Shown here piece by piece: positions 1 through 8,698 of a stretch of DNA of 50,781 nucleotides (positions are counted from its first letter, which is position 1; each line of letters begins with the position of its first letter). Source of the DNA: Pseudobutyrivibrio sp. UBA1225 (GTDB lineage: Bacteria > Bacillota > Clostridia > Lachnospirales > Lachnospiraceae); the NCBI GenBank assembly GCA_002309345.1, contig DBWZ01000069.1:7752-58532 (forward strand). The letters are read 5' to 3'. The position numbers and the translations under genes are program-made. Under the pieces are notes generated by a model. The model was not told the origin of the DNA and searched no databases. It saw only the letters and a list, made by a program, of their open reading frames with translations.

Positions 1-114
1 TTTTAAATTTCGCTTAGCAAGTGGATCTGCGTGCAATTGTACTAAGTCTAGTTTGTGGAACTATTTTGTTAACCAAGCATGTCCGTCAGGGACAACACTT
101 TTCCTTCGAATTGT

Positions 115-148
115 AAAAAGCACCCTCTCAAATTTGTGGAGAGGGTGC
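115..148 (-). terminator. Intrinsic terminator of asd
   Basis: A perfect 10-bp inverted repeat (120-129 with 139-148, 9-nt loop) is followed on the minus strand by five T's at 119-115. It lies 27 bases past the asd stop codon. Nothing else was recognised in bases 1-114. Confidence 0.85.
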
Positions 149-174
149 TAGTGTATAGAACTTTTAATAATGGC

Positions 175-1260
175 TTACTTTTTTGTGATGTAGCCTTGAG
201 CTTTGAGGAGCTCGGCGCAAAGTACGGCACCACCTGCGGCACCACGCACTGTGTTGTGTGATAAGCCTACGAATTTCCAGTCGTAGATGCTATCTTCACG
301 AAGACGACCAACGTTGATGCCCATTCCGTTTTCGTAATCAACGTCAAGAGCTACCTGTGGACGGTTGTCTTCTTCCATGTAGCGGATGAACTGCTTTGGT
401 GCTGAAGGAAGGTTAAGCTCCTGTGGTGCACCAGAGAAGTTGTTGATTGCATCGATGAGCTGTTGCTTTGTAGGCTGCTTTTTAAACTTAACAAAAGCTG
501 CTGCTGTGTGTCCGTTGAGAACTGGCACACGAATGCACTGGCTTGTGATTTTTACATTGTCAGCTGGTACGATAACACCATCTTTGATTTCGCCCCAAAT
601 TCTAAGAGGCTCTTTCTCTGACTTCTCTTCCTCGCCTGAGATAAATGGAATGATGTTGTGCTCCATCTCTGGCCAGTCTTTGAATGTCTTACCTGCACCT
701 GAGATAGCCTGATATGTTGTAACAACAACCTCGTATGGCTCAAACTCTTTCCAAGCTGTAAGAACTGGTGCATATGACTGGATTGAGCAGTTAGGCTTAA
801 CTGCAACGAAACCTCTTGTTGTACCAAGTCTCTTCTTTTGGAAATCGATAACTTCCATGTGCTGTGGATTGATTTCAGGTACTACCATAGGAACATCAGG
901 TGTCCATCTATGTGCTGAGTTGTTTGAAACAACAGGAGTCTCAGTCTTTGCATAAGCCTCTTCGATTGCTTTGATCTCGTCTTTAGACATATCTACAGCT
1001 GAAAATACAAAATCAACTTCAGAAGCAACTTCTTCTACTTCGTTTACGTTCTTTACAATGATGTTCTTAACTGCTTCTGGCATTGGTGTATCCATCTTCC
1101 ATCTGTCACCAACTGCATCAACATACTTCTGGCCTGCACTTCTTGGGCTAGCTGCAATAGTTGTAACCTCGAACCATGGATGATTTTCAAGTAAAGATAT
1201 GAATCTCTGACCAACCATACCTGTTCCGCCAAGAATACCGACTTTTAACTTCTCGCTCAT
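175..1260 (-). CDS. asd: Aspartate-semialdehyde dehydrogenase
   Basis: NADPH-dependent reduction of aspartyl phosphate to aspartate semialdehyde, the branch point to lysine/diaminopimelate, threonine and methionine; cytosolic. The 361-residue protein opens with the dinucleotide-binding loop GILGGTGMVGQ, has the catalytic cysteine in KPNCSIQ (Cys158), an active-site NGHTAA motif, and ends with HNTVRGAAGG. Length and the PNCSIQ form fit the archaeal/fungal-type ASADH branch, which is also common in Clostridia. The ATG is preceded by AAGGAG. The gene is monocistronic, with its own promoter (1319-1347) and terminator (115-148). A perfect palindrome lies at the predicted transcript start. The function is clear from the motifs. 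Confidence 0.97.
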   Translation of the reverse strand: MSEKLKVGILGGTGMVGQRFISLLENHPWFEVTTIAASPRSAGQKYVDAVGDRWKMDTPMPEAVKNIIVKNVNEVEEVASEVDFVFSAVDMSKDEIKAIEEAYAKTETPVVSNNSAHRWTPDVPMVVPEINPQHMEVIDFQKKRLGTTRGFVAVKPNCSIQSYAPVLTAWKEFEPYEVVVTTYQAISGAGKTFKDWPEMEHNIIPFISGEEEKSEKEPLRIWGEIKDGVIVPADNVKITSQCIRVPVLNGHTAAAFVKFKKQPTKQQLIDAINNFSGAPQELNLPSAPKQFIRYMEEDNRPQVALDVDYENGMGINVGRLREDSIYDWKFVGLSHNTVRGAAGGAVLCAELLKAQGYITKK

Positions 1261-1292
1261 TTCAAACTCTCCTTAGTAATTGTTTTTCGTGG

Positions 1293-1308
1293 GCGGACAT
1301 TTGTCCGC
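1293..1308. promoter_or_regulatory. Palindrome in asd leader (operator or 5' hairpin)
   Basis: GCGGACA-tt-TGTCCGC is a perfect inverted repeat. It lies 33 bases before the asd ATG and a few bases after the start site predicted from the promoter at 1319-1347. No T-tract follows on either strand, so it is not a terminator. It could be a repressor operator or a stabilising hairpin at the mRNA 5' end; the sequence cannot decide. Confidence 0.5.
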
Positions 1309-1318
1309 GATAGATTGT

Positions 1319-1347
1319 ATTATATACAAAATAGATAATTTTTGCAA
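1319..1347 (-). promoter_or_regulatory. asd promoter
   Basis: Minus-strand TTGCAA (1342-1347), a 17-bp spacer and a perfect TATAAT (1319-1324). Predicted start near 1312, about 50 bases before the asd start codon. Typical of the housekeeping sigma factor. Confidence 0.75.
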
Positions 1348-1411
1348 TAGTTTTTTGCATGTTTTATATAAAAAGATTTTTTTACTTAAATAATAAGATT
1401 TCCAAGCAAAT

Positions 1412-1451
1412 AAAAAACCCTTAGACTATTCTAAAATTGAATAATCTAAGG
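1412..1451 (-). terminator. Intrinsic terminator of argH
   Basis: A 13-bp stem (1419-1431 with 1439-1451, one mismatched or G-T position) is followed on the minus strand by a T-rich run from 1418 downwards. It starts 14 bases past the argH stop codon. Confidence 0.85.
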
Positions 1452-1465
1452 ATTTTTCTAATAAT

Positions 1466-2839
1466 CTATCCTAAAAACTTCTTGCACTCTGATATTTCTT
1501 GGAGCATAGCATCATGTCCTGGAGCGCCAACAGTAAGACGCTTGTTAACACATGTTTCCATTGAAATTGCATCAAATATATCCTCCTCGAAGGCAGGAGA
1601 AATCGCCTTGAGCTCTTCTAGCGACATATCGTCGATGGCAATCTTTTTGTCGATGCAGTACAAAACTACCTGCCCGATGATACCGTGTGCGTCACGGAAA
1701 GGCACTCCGTGGTTAACCAAATAATCCGCGGCGTCGGTAGCGTTTGTAAATCCATTCTTGGCACTGTCTGCCATCACATCTTTATTGAAATTCATTGTTG
1801 CAAGCATGCCATCAAAAAGAACTATACAATCCTGAACTGTTTTCATTGCATCAAAGGCAAGCTCCTTGTCCTCTTGCATATCCTTGTTGTAGGCGAGAGG
1901 AATACCCTTCATTGTTGTAAGTAAAGATGTAAGAGCTCCGTAAACTCGACCTGTCTTACCGCGGACAAGTTCTGCTATATCAGGGTTTTTCTTTTGTGGC
2001 ATGATAGAGCTGCCAGTAGAGAAACCGTCATCTATCTCAACAAATCTATACTCGTTGCTATTCCAGATAATAACCTCTTCAGAGAATCGTGAAAGATGCA
2101 TCTGGATTGTGCAAAGAGCAGATAAAAACTCAATTAAGTAATCTCTGTCTGAAACACCATCCATAGAATTAAGAGTTGGTCCGTAGAAGCCAAGCAACTC
2201 TGCTGTCATGTTTCTATCTAAAGGATAGGTTGTGCCGGCTAAGGCGCCTGAACCTAGTGGGCAATAATTCATACGCTCACGAATGTCCTGTAGACGAAGA
2301 ACATCTCGCTTGAACATCTCGAAGTAAGCTCCCATGTGGTGAGCAAGAGTGATAGGTTGAGCCTTCTGAAGATGTGTGAAGCCCGGCATGATTGTATCAA
2401 TATGCTCTTCCATAATGCCAAGAATTGTTGAAAGCAGATGCTTTAAATCCTCTGCTGTAGCCTCCACCTGATCACGAGTATAAAGACGCATATCGAGAGC
2501 TACCTGATCGTTACGGCTGCGTCCTGTGTGAAGCTTTTTACCTGGGTCTCCTATCCTATCTATTAGATTAGCCTCGACAAAGCTGTGGATATCCTCGTAC
2601 TCTGATGTAATATCAAGCTTGCCTGAATTGACATCTGCCTCGATGCTATCCAAGCCTTTAAGGATTTCATCACACTCTGCATCTGTAATTACGCCAACGG
2701 ATGCAAGCATTTTAACATGGGCTCTGCTGCCCCTAACATCCTGCGCAAAAAGCTTTTTATCAAAGCTGATTGAAGCGTTGAAATCATAAACCATCTGATC
2801 GGTAGCTTTTGTGAATCTACCGCCCCACAACTGTGCCAT
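1466..2839 (-). CDS. argH: Argininosuccinate lyase
   Basis: Splits argininosuccinate into arginine and fumarate, the last step of arginine synthesis; a cytosolic homotetramer. The 457 residues match the usual family length. Visible motifs are HTGRSRND (about 104-111), FTHLQ (154-158) and the fumarase/aspartase-superfamily signature GSSIMPQKKNPD (276-287), whose loop carries the catalytic serine. AGGAGG precedes the ATG. It is the last gene of a membrane protein-queH-argH group; queH ends 33 bases upstream with no terminator between. argR lies 4 kb away in a separate operon. Confidence 0.97.
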   Translation of the reverse strand: MAQLWGGRFTKATDQMVYDFNASISFDKKLFAQDVRGSRAHVKMLASVGVITDAECDEILKGLDSIEADVNSGKLDITSEYEDIHSFVEANLIDRIGDPGKKLHTGRSRNDQVALDMRLYTRDQVEATAEDLKHLLSTILGIMEEHIDTIMPGFTHLQKAQPITLAHHMGAYFEMFKRDVLRLQDIRERMNYCPLGSGALAGTTYPLDRNMTAELLGFYGPTLNSMDGVSDRDYLIEFLSALCTIQMHLSRFSEEVIIWNSNEYRFVEIDDGFSTGSSIMPQKKNPDIAELVRGKTGRVYGALTSLLTTMKGIPLAYNKDMQEDKELAFDAMKTVQDCIVLFDGMLATMNFNKDVMADSAKNGFTNATDAADYLVNHGVPFRDAHGIIGQVVLYCIDKKIAIDDMSLEELKAISPAFEEDIFDAISMETCVNKRLTVGAPGHDAMLQEISECKKFLG

Positions 2840-2872
2840 ATCTAATCCTCCTGAACTTGTTTAATGTTGTGA

Positions 2873-3508
2873 TTATATATTATCTTTAGAAGCTTGTCTT
2901 TCTTTATAAGAAAAAACACAGCCACAATAATCCTGTCTGTACATGTTGTATTCTTTTGAAAGCTCTGTAGAGCGCTTGTAGCCCTCCCGCTTTTTAAAAT
3001 CGCTGAATAGCCATTTGACGCCTATTTCATCACCAATGCGATTGCCGATTTCATTCAGCACGCTAGAATCCTTCATTGGAGATATTGTAAGTGTTGTAGC
3101 AAAAAAGTCAAATCCCTTTTCTTTGGCAACCTCTGCTGTACGACGTAGGCGCAAATCGTAACACTTGTGACAACGCCCACCCTTTTCAGGCTCATCCTCT
3201 AGCCCCTTTGCTATCTCATAAAAGCTTTCTTTATCATAATCTCCTTCAATAAAAGAGACACTATGCTTGGTTGGAAACTCGTTGATGAAACGCTGTTGCT
3301 CCTTGACCCTGTGATAGTATTCTTCATCGGGGTAGATATTTGGATTGTAGTAAAATACAGTGATATTAAAAAACTGAGATAGGTACTCAATGCAATAAGA
3401 GCTGCAGGGACCGCAACAGCTATGTAGTAATAAAGAAGGCACGCGGCCTTCTTTTTCAAGTACTGCTATTAATTTGTCTAGCTCTTTTTGATAATTTATT
3501 TTATTCAT
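2873..3508 (-). CDS. queH: Epoxyqueuosine reductase QueH (DUF208)
   Basis: Reduces epoxyqueuosine to queuosine in the wobble position of GUN-anticodon tRNAs; a non-orthologous replacement for QueG in many anaerobes. The 211-residue protein shows the family cysteines: HSCCGPCS near residue 30, GGRCHKCYDLRLRRTAE in the middle, and DYCGCVFS near the end. In the family these bind an Fe-S cluster and a second metal centre. It overlaps the upstream membrane-protein gene by 8 bases, which implies translational coupling. No other queuosine gene is in the window. Confidence 0.93.
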   Translation of the reverse strand: MNKINYQKELDKLIAVLEKEGRVPSLLLHSCCGPCSSYCIEYLSQFFNITVFYYNPNIYPDEEYYHRVKEQQRFINEFPTKHSVSFIEGDYDKESFYEIAKGLEDEPEKGGRCHKCYDLRLRRTAEVAKEKGFDFFATTLTISPMKDSSVLNEIGNRIGDEIGVKWLFSDFKKREGYKRSTELSKEYNMYRQDYCGCVFSYKERQASKDNI

Positions 3509-3851
3509 GATTTGCCCAAATATATAAAAATGTTATAGATAAAACATAAATAAACACCATCATAACCATAAATGGAATCTGGGAAGCTATGATACCAAGC
3601 ACTATGTGTGCTATGAACACAAGGCCGTGAATCCATATAGGAATGCGGTTAAGACATGCTGCAAGTGCAGCTTCCAGTACTACAATAACACAAACAACAA
3701 CGAAACCTATTTGGAATACTAAGCCCGAAACAAGAATTGCAACTAAAGCATAGATTCCAAGTACTATGAGACTAAGCAATGGAAGGTTATCCTTTGAAAA
3801 AAAATTTCTAAAATCAAACTTTGATGATGCTACTGGCTTTTTGTTATTCAT
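3501..3851 (-). CDS. Small multi-pass membrane protein
   Basis: Unrecognised. The 116-residue protein has a short polar N-terminus (MNNKKPVASSKFDFRNFF) followed by three or four hydrophobic segments, for example LPLLSLIVLGIYALVAIL and IHGLVFIAHIVLGIIASQ. A longer frame begins at a TTG at 3923, but the ATG at 3851 has an AAGGAG site 8 bases upstream and is preferred. A strong promoter lies at 3892-3920. It overlaps queH by 8 bases. The coupling does not make it a queuosine transporter; that would be speculation. Confidence 0.7.
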   Translation of the reverse strand: MNNKKPVASSKFDFRNFFSKDNLPLLSLIVLGIYALVAILVSGLVFQIGFVVVCVIVVLEAALAACLNRIPIWIHGLVFIAHIVLGIIASQIPFMVMMVFIYVLSITFLYIWANHE

Positions 3852-3891
3852 TACAACTCTCCTTGCTAAAATCTGTTTTCGTTCAAGAGAC

Positions 3892-3920
3892 ATTATAATA
3901 AAAACATTTACTATTCTCAA
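3892..3920 (-). promoter_or_regulatory. Promoter of the membrane protein-queH-argH operon
   Basis: Minus-strand TTGAGA (3915-3920), 17-bp spacer, perfect TATAAT (3892-3897). It sits back to back with the tRNA-Thr promoter on the other strand, with 8 bases between the two -35 boxes. Confidence 0.7.
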
Positions 3921-3928
3921 CAATTTAA

Positions 3929-3957
3929 TTGTTTTTTTATTCTCATTATATTAAAAT
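3929..3957 (+). promoter_or_regulatory. tRNA-Thr promoter
   Basis: TTGTTT (3929-3934), 17-bp spacer, TAAAAT (3952-3957). The predicted start near 3964 is about 15 bases before the mature tRNA. Confidence 0.65.
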
Positions 3958-3978
3958 AATTGACGCGTAATGTTAATT

Positions 3979-4051
3979 GCTCCGATAGCTCAGTTGGTAG
4001 AGCACCTCACTCGTAATGAGGGGGTCGTCAGTTCGAGTCTGATTCGGAGCT
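3979..4051 (+). tRNA. tRNA-Thr (CGT anticodon)
   Basis: A complete cloverleaf: acceptor GCTCCGA pairs with TCGGAGC, D arm GCTCAGTTGGTAGAGC, anticodon arm CCTCA-CTCGTAA-TGAGG, and a T arm with TTCGAGT. The CGT anticodon reads ACG threonine codons. The 3' CCA is not encoded. An eight-T run follows directly and may help end transcription. Confidence 0.95.
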
Positions 4052-4089
4052 CTTTTTTTTAATCCATAATGATTTAAAAATTATTCACT

Positions 4090-4776
4090 TTAAACAATAA
4101 CCAATTTGCCAGCGCTTCGAGAATATAGATATAAATTATCGGACAATACTTCCTCTGGTTTTATCTCCTCTCGATTTACTTTGTAAATCATATCCTTTAA
4201 CACTGTGGTATCCACCTCTACCCCCTCGATAGCTTCCACAATTATAATTTCATGGATTGATACCGGAATTACGAATATATCTGACTTGAGCTTCGCAGCC
4301 ATAGCCCTCAAGAAATCCTTATAAAGAAGAACTGCGGCGCCATTGTAGCATTGATTGTTGGTGGCCACATACATCGGAGTATCTCGCTCCTCTTTTTCAA
4401 TCATCTCTTTTAAATGAGTCTCCCCCAGATATTCGCATATGGTCGAAAGAATCCCCTGAATCTTTAATCCAAGAATTTTGGGAGTGTTTTCCATGGCATC
4501 CTTCATCAATTCATCTACGGTTATGTTCCAGCCTTGCAGGTGCTCATTTTTGACTACCATACAAGCCTTACCCTCATCTGTGTCAAACTCCTGCATATTG
4601 CAATAAAACACAATCGCTAAATCTAGATAACATATGTGAGGCACATCCTTAAGTTGCTGGCGGTTTCTCTCATAACTAATCACCTTGAAAATGATTCTGT
4701 CATGAATAGTCGAATAATCTCCAACCTCTTCTATTACCTTGCTTACAACATCAGAATTAAATTGTTTGTAGTTCAT
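4090..4776 (-). CDS. DUF5688-type protein
   Basis: A 228-residue soluble protein of a kind common in Lachnospiraceae and usually annotated DUF5688; its function is unknown. The recognisable core is PMYVATNNQCYNGAAVLLY followed by a long helix and FVIPVSIHEIIIVEA, and it ends with LYLYSRSAGKLVIV. No signal peptide or membrane segment is seen. There is no convincing ribosome site before the ATG and no clear promoter in the 36 bases to the recN terminator, so expression may depend on read-through. Homologues often sit in variable regions, but this copy stands alone between tRNA-Thr and recN. Confidence 0.65.
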   Translation of the reverse strand: MNYKQFNSDVVSKVIEEVGDYSTIHDRIIFKVISYERNRQQLKDVPHICYLDLAIVFYCNMQEFDTDEGKACMVVKNEHLQGWNITVDELMKDAMENTPKILGLKIQGILSTICEYLGETHLKEMIEKEERDTPMYVATNNQCYNGAAVLLYKDFLRAMAAKLKSDIFVIPVSIHEIIIVEAIEGVEVDTTVLKDMIYKVNREEIKPEEVLSDNLYLYSRSAGKLVIV

Positions 4777-4812
4777 ATTAACTTTATAAAGAACTAATAG
4801 GGAAAAATAAAC

Positions 4813-4840
4813 GAAAAAATCCGCGTGGAATCACGCGGAT
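4813..4840 (-). terminator. Intrinsic terminator of the recN operon
   Basis: A perfect 9-bp GC-rich stem (4819-4827 with 4832-4840), GAAT loop, then a T-run on the minus strand (4819-4814). It closes the long asp23-to-recN operon. Confidence 0.88.
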
Positions 4841-4868
4841 ATAAATATATCAAGTATAGTATAAAAAA

Positions 4869-6548
4869 TCAAGCCTGAGATTTGAATTTCTTTGCCATGT
4901 CTTTCATCTCCTGGGCGTTGGTGACAACCGCATCAGTGATTGCACTACCTCCAAGCATTCTTGCAAGCTCGGATACAGTTTCGTTATCCATAAGCTTTTT
5001 GATACCAGAGATTGTGTGGCCGTTTTCTACGCTCTTTTCGATAAGGAAATGAGTATCTGCCATTGCAGCTATCTGAGGAAGATGAGTAATACAGATAACC
5101 TGATGAGCAGCCGCAACAGTAGAAAGCTTTTCTGATACAGCTTGAGCTGTTCTACCAGAAATACCGGCATCTATCTCGTCAAAGATGAGTGTATCGATTC
5201 CACCGCCTGAGGCAAGAACCGTTTTGATGGCGAGCATGATACGACTCATTTCACCGCCTGAGGCAATATCCTTAAGCGGACGAAGTGGCTCGCCTGGGTT
5301 GGTGCAGATTACAAACTGACCGTCGTCAACTCCATTTTCGGTGAAATAATCTAGTCTAGTAAGCTCCATATCAAACTCTGTATTCAAGAAATTTAGGTCA
5401 CTCATAGCAGCCTGCATCTTCTTTGAGAGTTCTTTTGAAGCAGATTTTCTAATATCTGAAAGCTTGTCGGATAAATCTTGAAGCTCTTTCGTAGCACCAT
5501 CAACCTTTGTCTTGAGTTCAGCTAAATACTGATCAAAAGATTCGAACTTGGTCTTCTTCTCTTGGCGCTTTGCAAGCTCCTCTAAGATTAAATCGATTGT
5601 AGGTCCGTACTTATCCTTTAGTCTGTTAATTTCGTTAAGACGAATCTCCACCTCGTTGAATCTACCTGCATCAAAACTAGCATCTGACATATATGAAGAT
5701 AGTTCTCGATTGAAATCGGATATAATGCTGTCGGCGTCGTTTAACATAGCAAGAAACTCTGATGCTCTCTCGTCGATACCCTCGATATGACGAATCTCTG
5801 AGATAGCTGTACTGATGGCATCTGAGGCTCCGCCGTCAGAGGACATAACCTCGTGGGCTCTGCCAAAGGATTCCATGGTCTTGCTAAAGTTGGAAAGACG
5901 CTTATATTCCTCTTCTAACTCATCGTCCTCGCCAGGCTTAAGGTTGGCTGCTTCAATTTCATTAATCTCGTGATCCAAAAGAACTATCTCTCGTTCCTTT
6001 GAAACGTCACTTGCCTTTGCCTCATCCAACTCCTTAACCAGCTCGCGATATCGCTTGTAGCTTTCAGCCACCTGCTCTTTAAGATTGCCGATAGAATCCT
6101 TGGCGAATTCATCAAGCATATCCATGTGATTGCGAGTGTTAAGCAGCGACTGATGCTCCTTTTGTCCGTAGATATCAAGAAGGATATCTCCCACCTCTTT
6201 TAGCTTGGATGCCGGAACCTGTTCTCCATTTATCTTACCCACACTTCGTGATTCAGTAATCTTTCTGCTCATGATTACCTCATCATCGTATGGTTCTACA
6301 TCAAGGGCTCGAAGAGCCTCTTTGGTCTTTTCGTCGTTAATAAGATAAACTGCCTCAACAAACGCTTCGGAATCGGAATCTCTAAGGAAATCCTTTGATG
6401 CCTTGTCTCCTAAGCTAAGATGAAGGGCGCCTAAAATAATAGACTTTCCGGCTCCTGTCTCACCAGAAAGAATATTCAACCCCTTTGAAAAGATGATTTC
6501 TTCTTCGTCAATGAGGGCTAGGTTTTTCACGTGCAAACTTGCTAGCAT
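4869..6548 (-). CDS. recN: DNA repair protein RecN
   Basis: SMC-like ATPase that gathers DNA ends during double-strand-break repair. The 559 residues show the full order: Walker A GETGAGKS (29-36), a long central coiled coil (about 150-370) broken by a short hinge, the ABC signature ASGGEMSRIMLA, and Walker B TLIFDEIDAGISG with the D-loop. AAAGGAG precedes the ATG. It is the last gene of the operon, 47 bases after argR, a placement conserved across Firmicutes. Confidence 0.97.
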   Translation of the reverse strand: MLASLHVKNLALIDEEEIIFSKGLNILSGETGAGKSIILGALHLSLGDKASKDFLRDSDSEAFVEAVYLINDEKTKEALRALDVEPYDDEVIMSRKITESRSVGKINGEQVPASKLKEVGDILLDIYGQKEHQSLLNTRNHMDMLDEFAKDSIGNLKEQVAESYKRYRELVKELDEAKASDVSKEREIVLLDHEINEIEAANLKPGEDDELEEEYKRLSNFSKTMESFGRAHEVMSSDGGASDAISTAISEIRHIEGIDERASEFLAMLNDADSIISDFNRELSSYMSDASFDAGRFNEVEIRLNEINRLKDKYGPTIDLILEELAKRQEKKTKFESFDQYLAELKTKVDGATKELQDLSDKLSDIRKSASKELSKKMQAAMSDLNFLNTEFDMELTRLDYFTENGVDDGQFVICTNPGEPLRPLKDIASGGEMSRIMLAIKTVLASGGGIDTLIFDEIDAGISGRTAQAVSEKLSTVAAAHQVICITHLPQIAAMADTHFLIEKSVENGHTISGIKKLMDNETVSELARMLGGSAITDAVVTNAQEMKDMAKKFKSQA

Positions 6549-6595
6549 TTAATTCTCCTTTTCTATGCCAAACCCACGATAGGAATTGCACTTTC

Positions 6596-7054
6596 CTAAT
6601 TTCTCTGCTCTATGATGCGCTTGAGCTTGCCCATGAGCAAAATGGTATCATCAATTGTTCGAATGGCACACATAATAGTGTCGTCACCTGCTATGGAACC
6701 AACAATCTCTGGAAAATCCATATGGTCTAAGGCTGCCGCCAAAGCCATAGCCATTCCAGAAACGGTTTTGATGACCAATATATTTCCAGCATTGTCCATC
6801 GATAGAAATCCATCAAGGAAAATGCGAATATATTTTTCATTCATGTCCTCTTCTGTAGACTTGAAAGCAACATAACGAAGCTTGCCTGTAGCGTCCGCTA
6901 TCTTGGTAAGCTTCATCTCACGAATGTCACGGGAAACAGTGGCTTGAGTTGCATTGAAGCCCGATTCCTCAAGCTTTGCAGTAAGCTCCTCCTGTGTTCC
7001 GATTTCGTTTTTGACAATCAATTCTAAAATTTTAGCTTGTCTCTCAATCTTCAT
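6596..7054 (-). CDS. argR: Arginine repressor ArgR
   Basis: Arginine-responsive hexameric regulator of arginine genes. The 152 residues have an N-terminal winged helix (KIERQAKILELIVKNEIGTQ, then the recognition segment NATQATVSRDIREM) and a C-terminal oligomerisation/arginine-binding domain with the GTIAGDDTIMC-like stretch VGSIAGDDTIMCAIR. Its ATG directly follows the nadK stop codon with no gap, and its GGAG site lies inside the nadK end, so the two are translationally coupled. argH, 4 kb away, is a plausible target, but no ARG box was confirmed there. Confidence 0.95.
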   Translation of the reverse strand: MKIERQAKILELIVKNEIGTQEELTAKLEESGFNATQATVSRDIREMKLTKIADATGKLRYVAFKSTEEDMNEKYIRIFLDGFLSMDNAGNILVIKTVSGMAMALAAALDHMDFPEIVGSIAGDDTIMCAIRTIDDTILLMGKLKRIIEQRN

Positions 7055-7900
7055 CTAAATCTCCTGCATTCTAGCTCTTATACGTTCTAAGAAGTTAACG
7101 TTTTCCAACATTACCATGTGACTAGTTGTAGCTGATCTATATATTTTAAGTGACTCGCCCTTTTTCAGACACTGTCTGAGGGTGCCATCATAAATGATGT
7201 TCGCCTTTGGGTCATCCTCCTCGTGACGTGCTTGTATACTAACCTCTACCACATCCGTGGATGATAAGATAATACTTCTAGAATTAAGTGTGTGTGGATT
7301 GATTGGTGTAAGAATAATGCAATCAGCGTGTGGACTGACTATCGGACCATTGGCCGAAAGATTGTATGCAGTTGACCCAGTTGGTGTAGCCAAAATCAAG
7401 CCGTCACAGTTGTGAGAATAAAGCTGAATTCCATTAACCTTTACGGTGATGTTGAGAACATAAAGACCTGCTGCCTCTGATGCAATAACAATGTCATTTA
7501 AGGCTCTAAACTTTTCAGCAGGTGAATTAGAACAATCCCCCTCTAACATCATTCTCTCGTCTATTTTGTAATTGTCGTTGAGAAGCTGGTCCAAGCAATG
7601 CTCAACATTATCAACTGACATATCGCAAAGATAACCAAGGTGCCCGCAGTTAAGACCGACAATAGGAACCTTGCGGTTGATAACATTTTGAGCCACCCTA
7701 ACAACCGTGCCATCGCCACCTACGGTGATGATGCACTCGATGTTGTCATCCACTGTGACCTCAGATTCTGAGCTATCTGGACATGTATCCAAATCAAGAA
7801 CGCACATCCCGCCGTGATCACGTATGTAATCTCGGATGATATTGATATATTTTTCGTGTAAATCGCTAAAAGACCTTGCAACAATTAAAAAGTTTTTCAT
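7055..7900 (-). CDS. nadK: NAD kinase
   Basis: Phosphorylates NAD to NADP. The 281-residue protein has the diagnostic VGGDGT loop (60-65), NCGHLGYL, ALNDIVI, and the substrate loop DGLILATPTGSTAYNLSANG. It starts in a TAATG overlap with the tlyA stop codon and abuts argR. The gene set nadK-argR-recN behind tlyA is a standard clostridial arrangement. Confidence 0.96.
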   Translation of the reverse strand: MKNFLIVARSFSDLHEKYINIIRDYIRDHGGMCVLDLDTCPDSSESEVTVDDNIECIITVGGDGTVVRVAQNVINRKVPIVGLNCGHLGYLCDMSVDNVEHCLDQLLNDNYKIDERMMLEGDCSNSPAEKFRALNDIVIASEAAGLYVLNITVKVNGIQLYSHNCDGLILATPTGSTAYNLSANGPIVSPHADCIILTPINPHTLNSRSIILSSTDVVEVSIQARHEEDDPKANIIYDGTLRQCLKKGESLKIYRSATTSHMVMLENVNFLERIRARMQEI

Positions 7901-8697
7901 TATTTGTCTAAGCTTCCGTGAGCCGCTGCAACTGTTGCAGCAACATCAATAGCTTCCCCCTGTTTTTCTGCATTTGATATGTGAATAAGATACTCTATAT
8001 TGCCCTCTGGCCCCTTGATTGGAGAATACTCCAGATGAAGCACATAAAAACCAATTTCTTTAACGAAATCGATAATTGTATTGATAACCTCTTCGTGGAC
8101 TGCTGGGTCTCTGACGACGCCCTTCTTGCCCACCTTTTCTCTGCCGGCTTCAAACTGCGGCTTGATGAGACAAACCATTTCTGCGTCGTCTTTAAGAAGC
8201 ACCTTAGCTGGTCCTAAAACCTTGGTCAAGCTGATAAAGGAAACATCAACAGATGCAAAATCTAGCTGCTCTCCAATGTCCTCAGGTGTAACATAGCGGA
8301 TGTTTGTCTTTTCCATACATACAACTCGTGGATCTTGTCTGAGCTTCCATGCAAACTGTCCATAACCAACATCCACAGAAAAAACCTTTGACGCTCCATT
8401 TTGAAGCATGCAGTCGGTGAAACCGCCTGTGGAGGCGCCAATATCCATACATACCTTGCCATCTAAGGTGATATCAAAATGTGTCATCGCTTTTTCAAGC
8501 TTTAGACCACCACGGCTGACGTACTTCAGCTGCTGTCCGTGGATTTCGATATCCGCATCAACATCTATTTTGGTGCCAGCCTTATCCTCTCGATTACCTT
8601 TAACGAAGACATTGCCGGTCATTATCATCGTTTTGGCCTTTTCCCTCGAAGGAGCAAGCCCTCTATCAACTAATACAACATCAAGTCTTTCTTTCAT
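7900..8697 (-). CDS. tlyA: TlyA-family rRNA 2'-O-methyltransferase
   Basis: SAM-dependent rRNA cytidine 2'-O-methyltransferase, often mislabelled hemolysin. An S4 RNA-binding domain (residues 1-60: RLDVVLVDRGLAPSREKA, then KYVSRGGLKLEKA) precedes an FtsJ/RrmJ fold with the SAM motif CMDIGASTGGFTDC. Later motifs are VDVGYGQFAWKLRQDPRV, SVDVSFISLTKVL and the catalytic lysine region CLIKPQFEAGREK. The length (265) is typical. One base separates it from the dxs stop codon, and it overlaps nadK by one base. Confidence 0.94.
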   Translation of the reverse strand: MKERLDVVLVDRGLAPSREKAKTMIMTGNVFVKGNREDKAGTKIDVDADIEIHGQQLKYVSRGGLKLEKAMTHFDITLDGKVCMDIGASTGGFTDCMLQNGASKVFSVDVGYGQFAWKLRQDPRVVCMEKTNIRYVTPEDIGEQLDFASVDVSFISLTKVLGPAKVLLKDDAEMVCLIKPQFEAGREKVGKKGVVRDPAVHEEVINTIIDFVKEIGFYVLHLEYSPIKGPEGNIEYLIHISNAEKQGEAIDVAATVAAAHGSLDK

Positions 8698-8698
8698 T

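Noticed and set aside
1261..1318. Lysine riboswitch or T-box ahead of asd
   Set aside because: The predicted leader is only about 50 bases and holds just one short palindrome; neither element could fit.
3979..4051. Attachment site of an integrated element at tRNA-Thr
   Set aside because: No repeat of the tRNA 3' end was noticed in the window, and the neighbouring genes are core functions.
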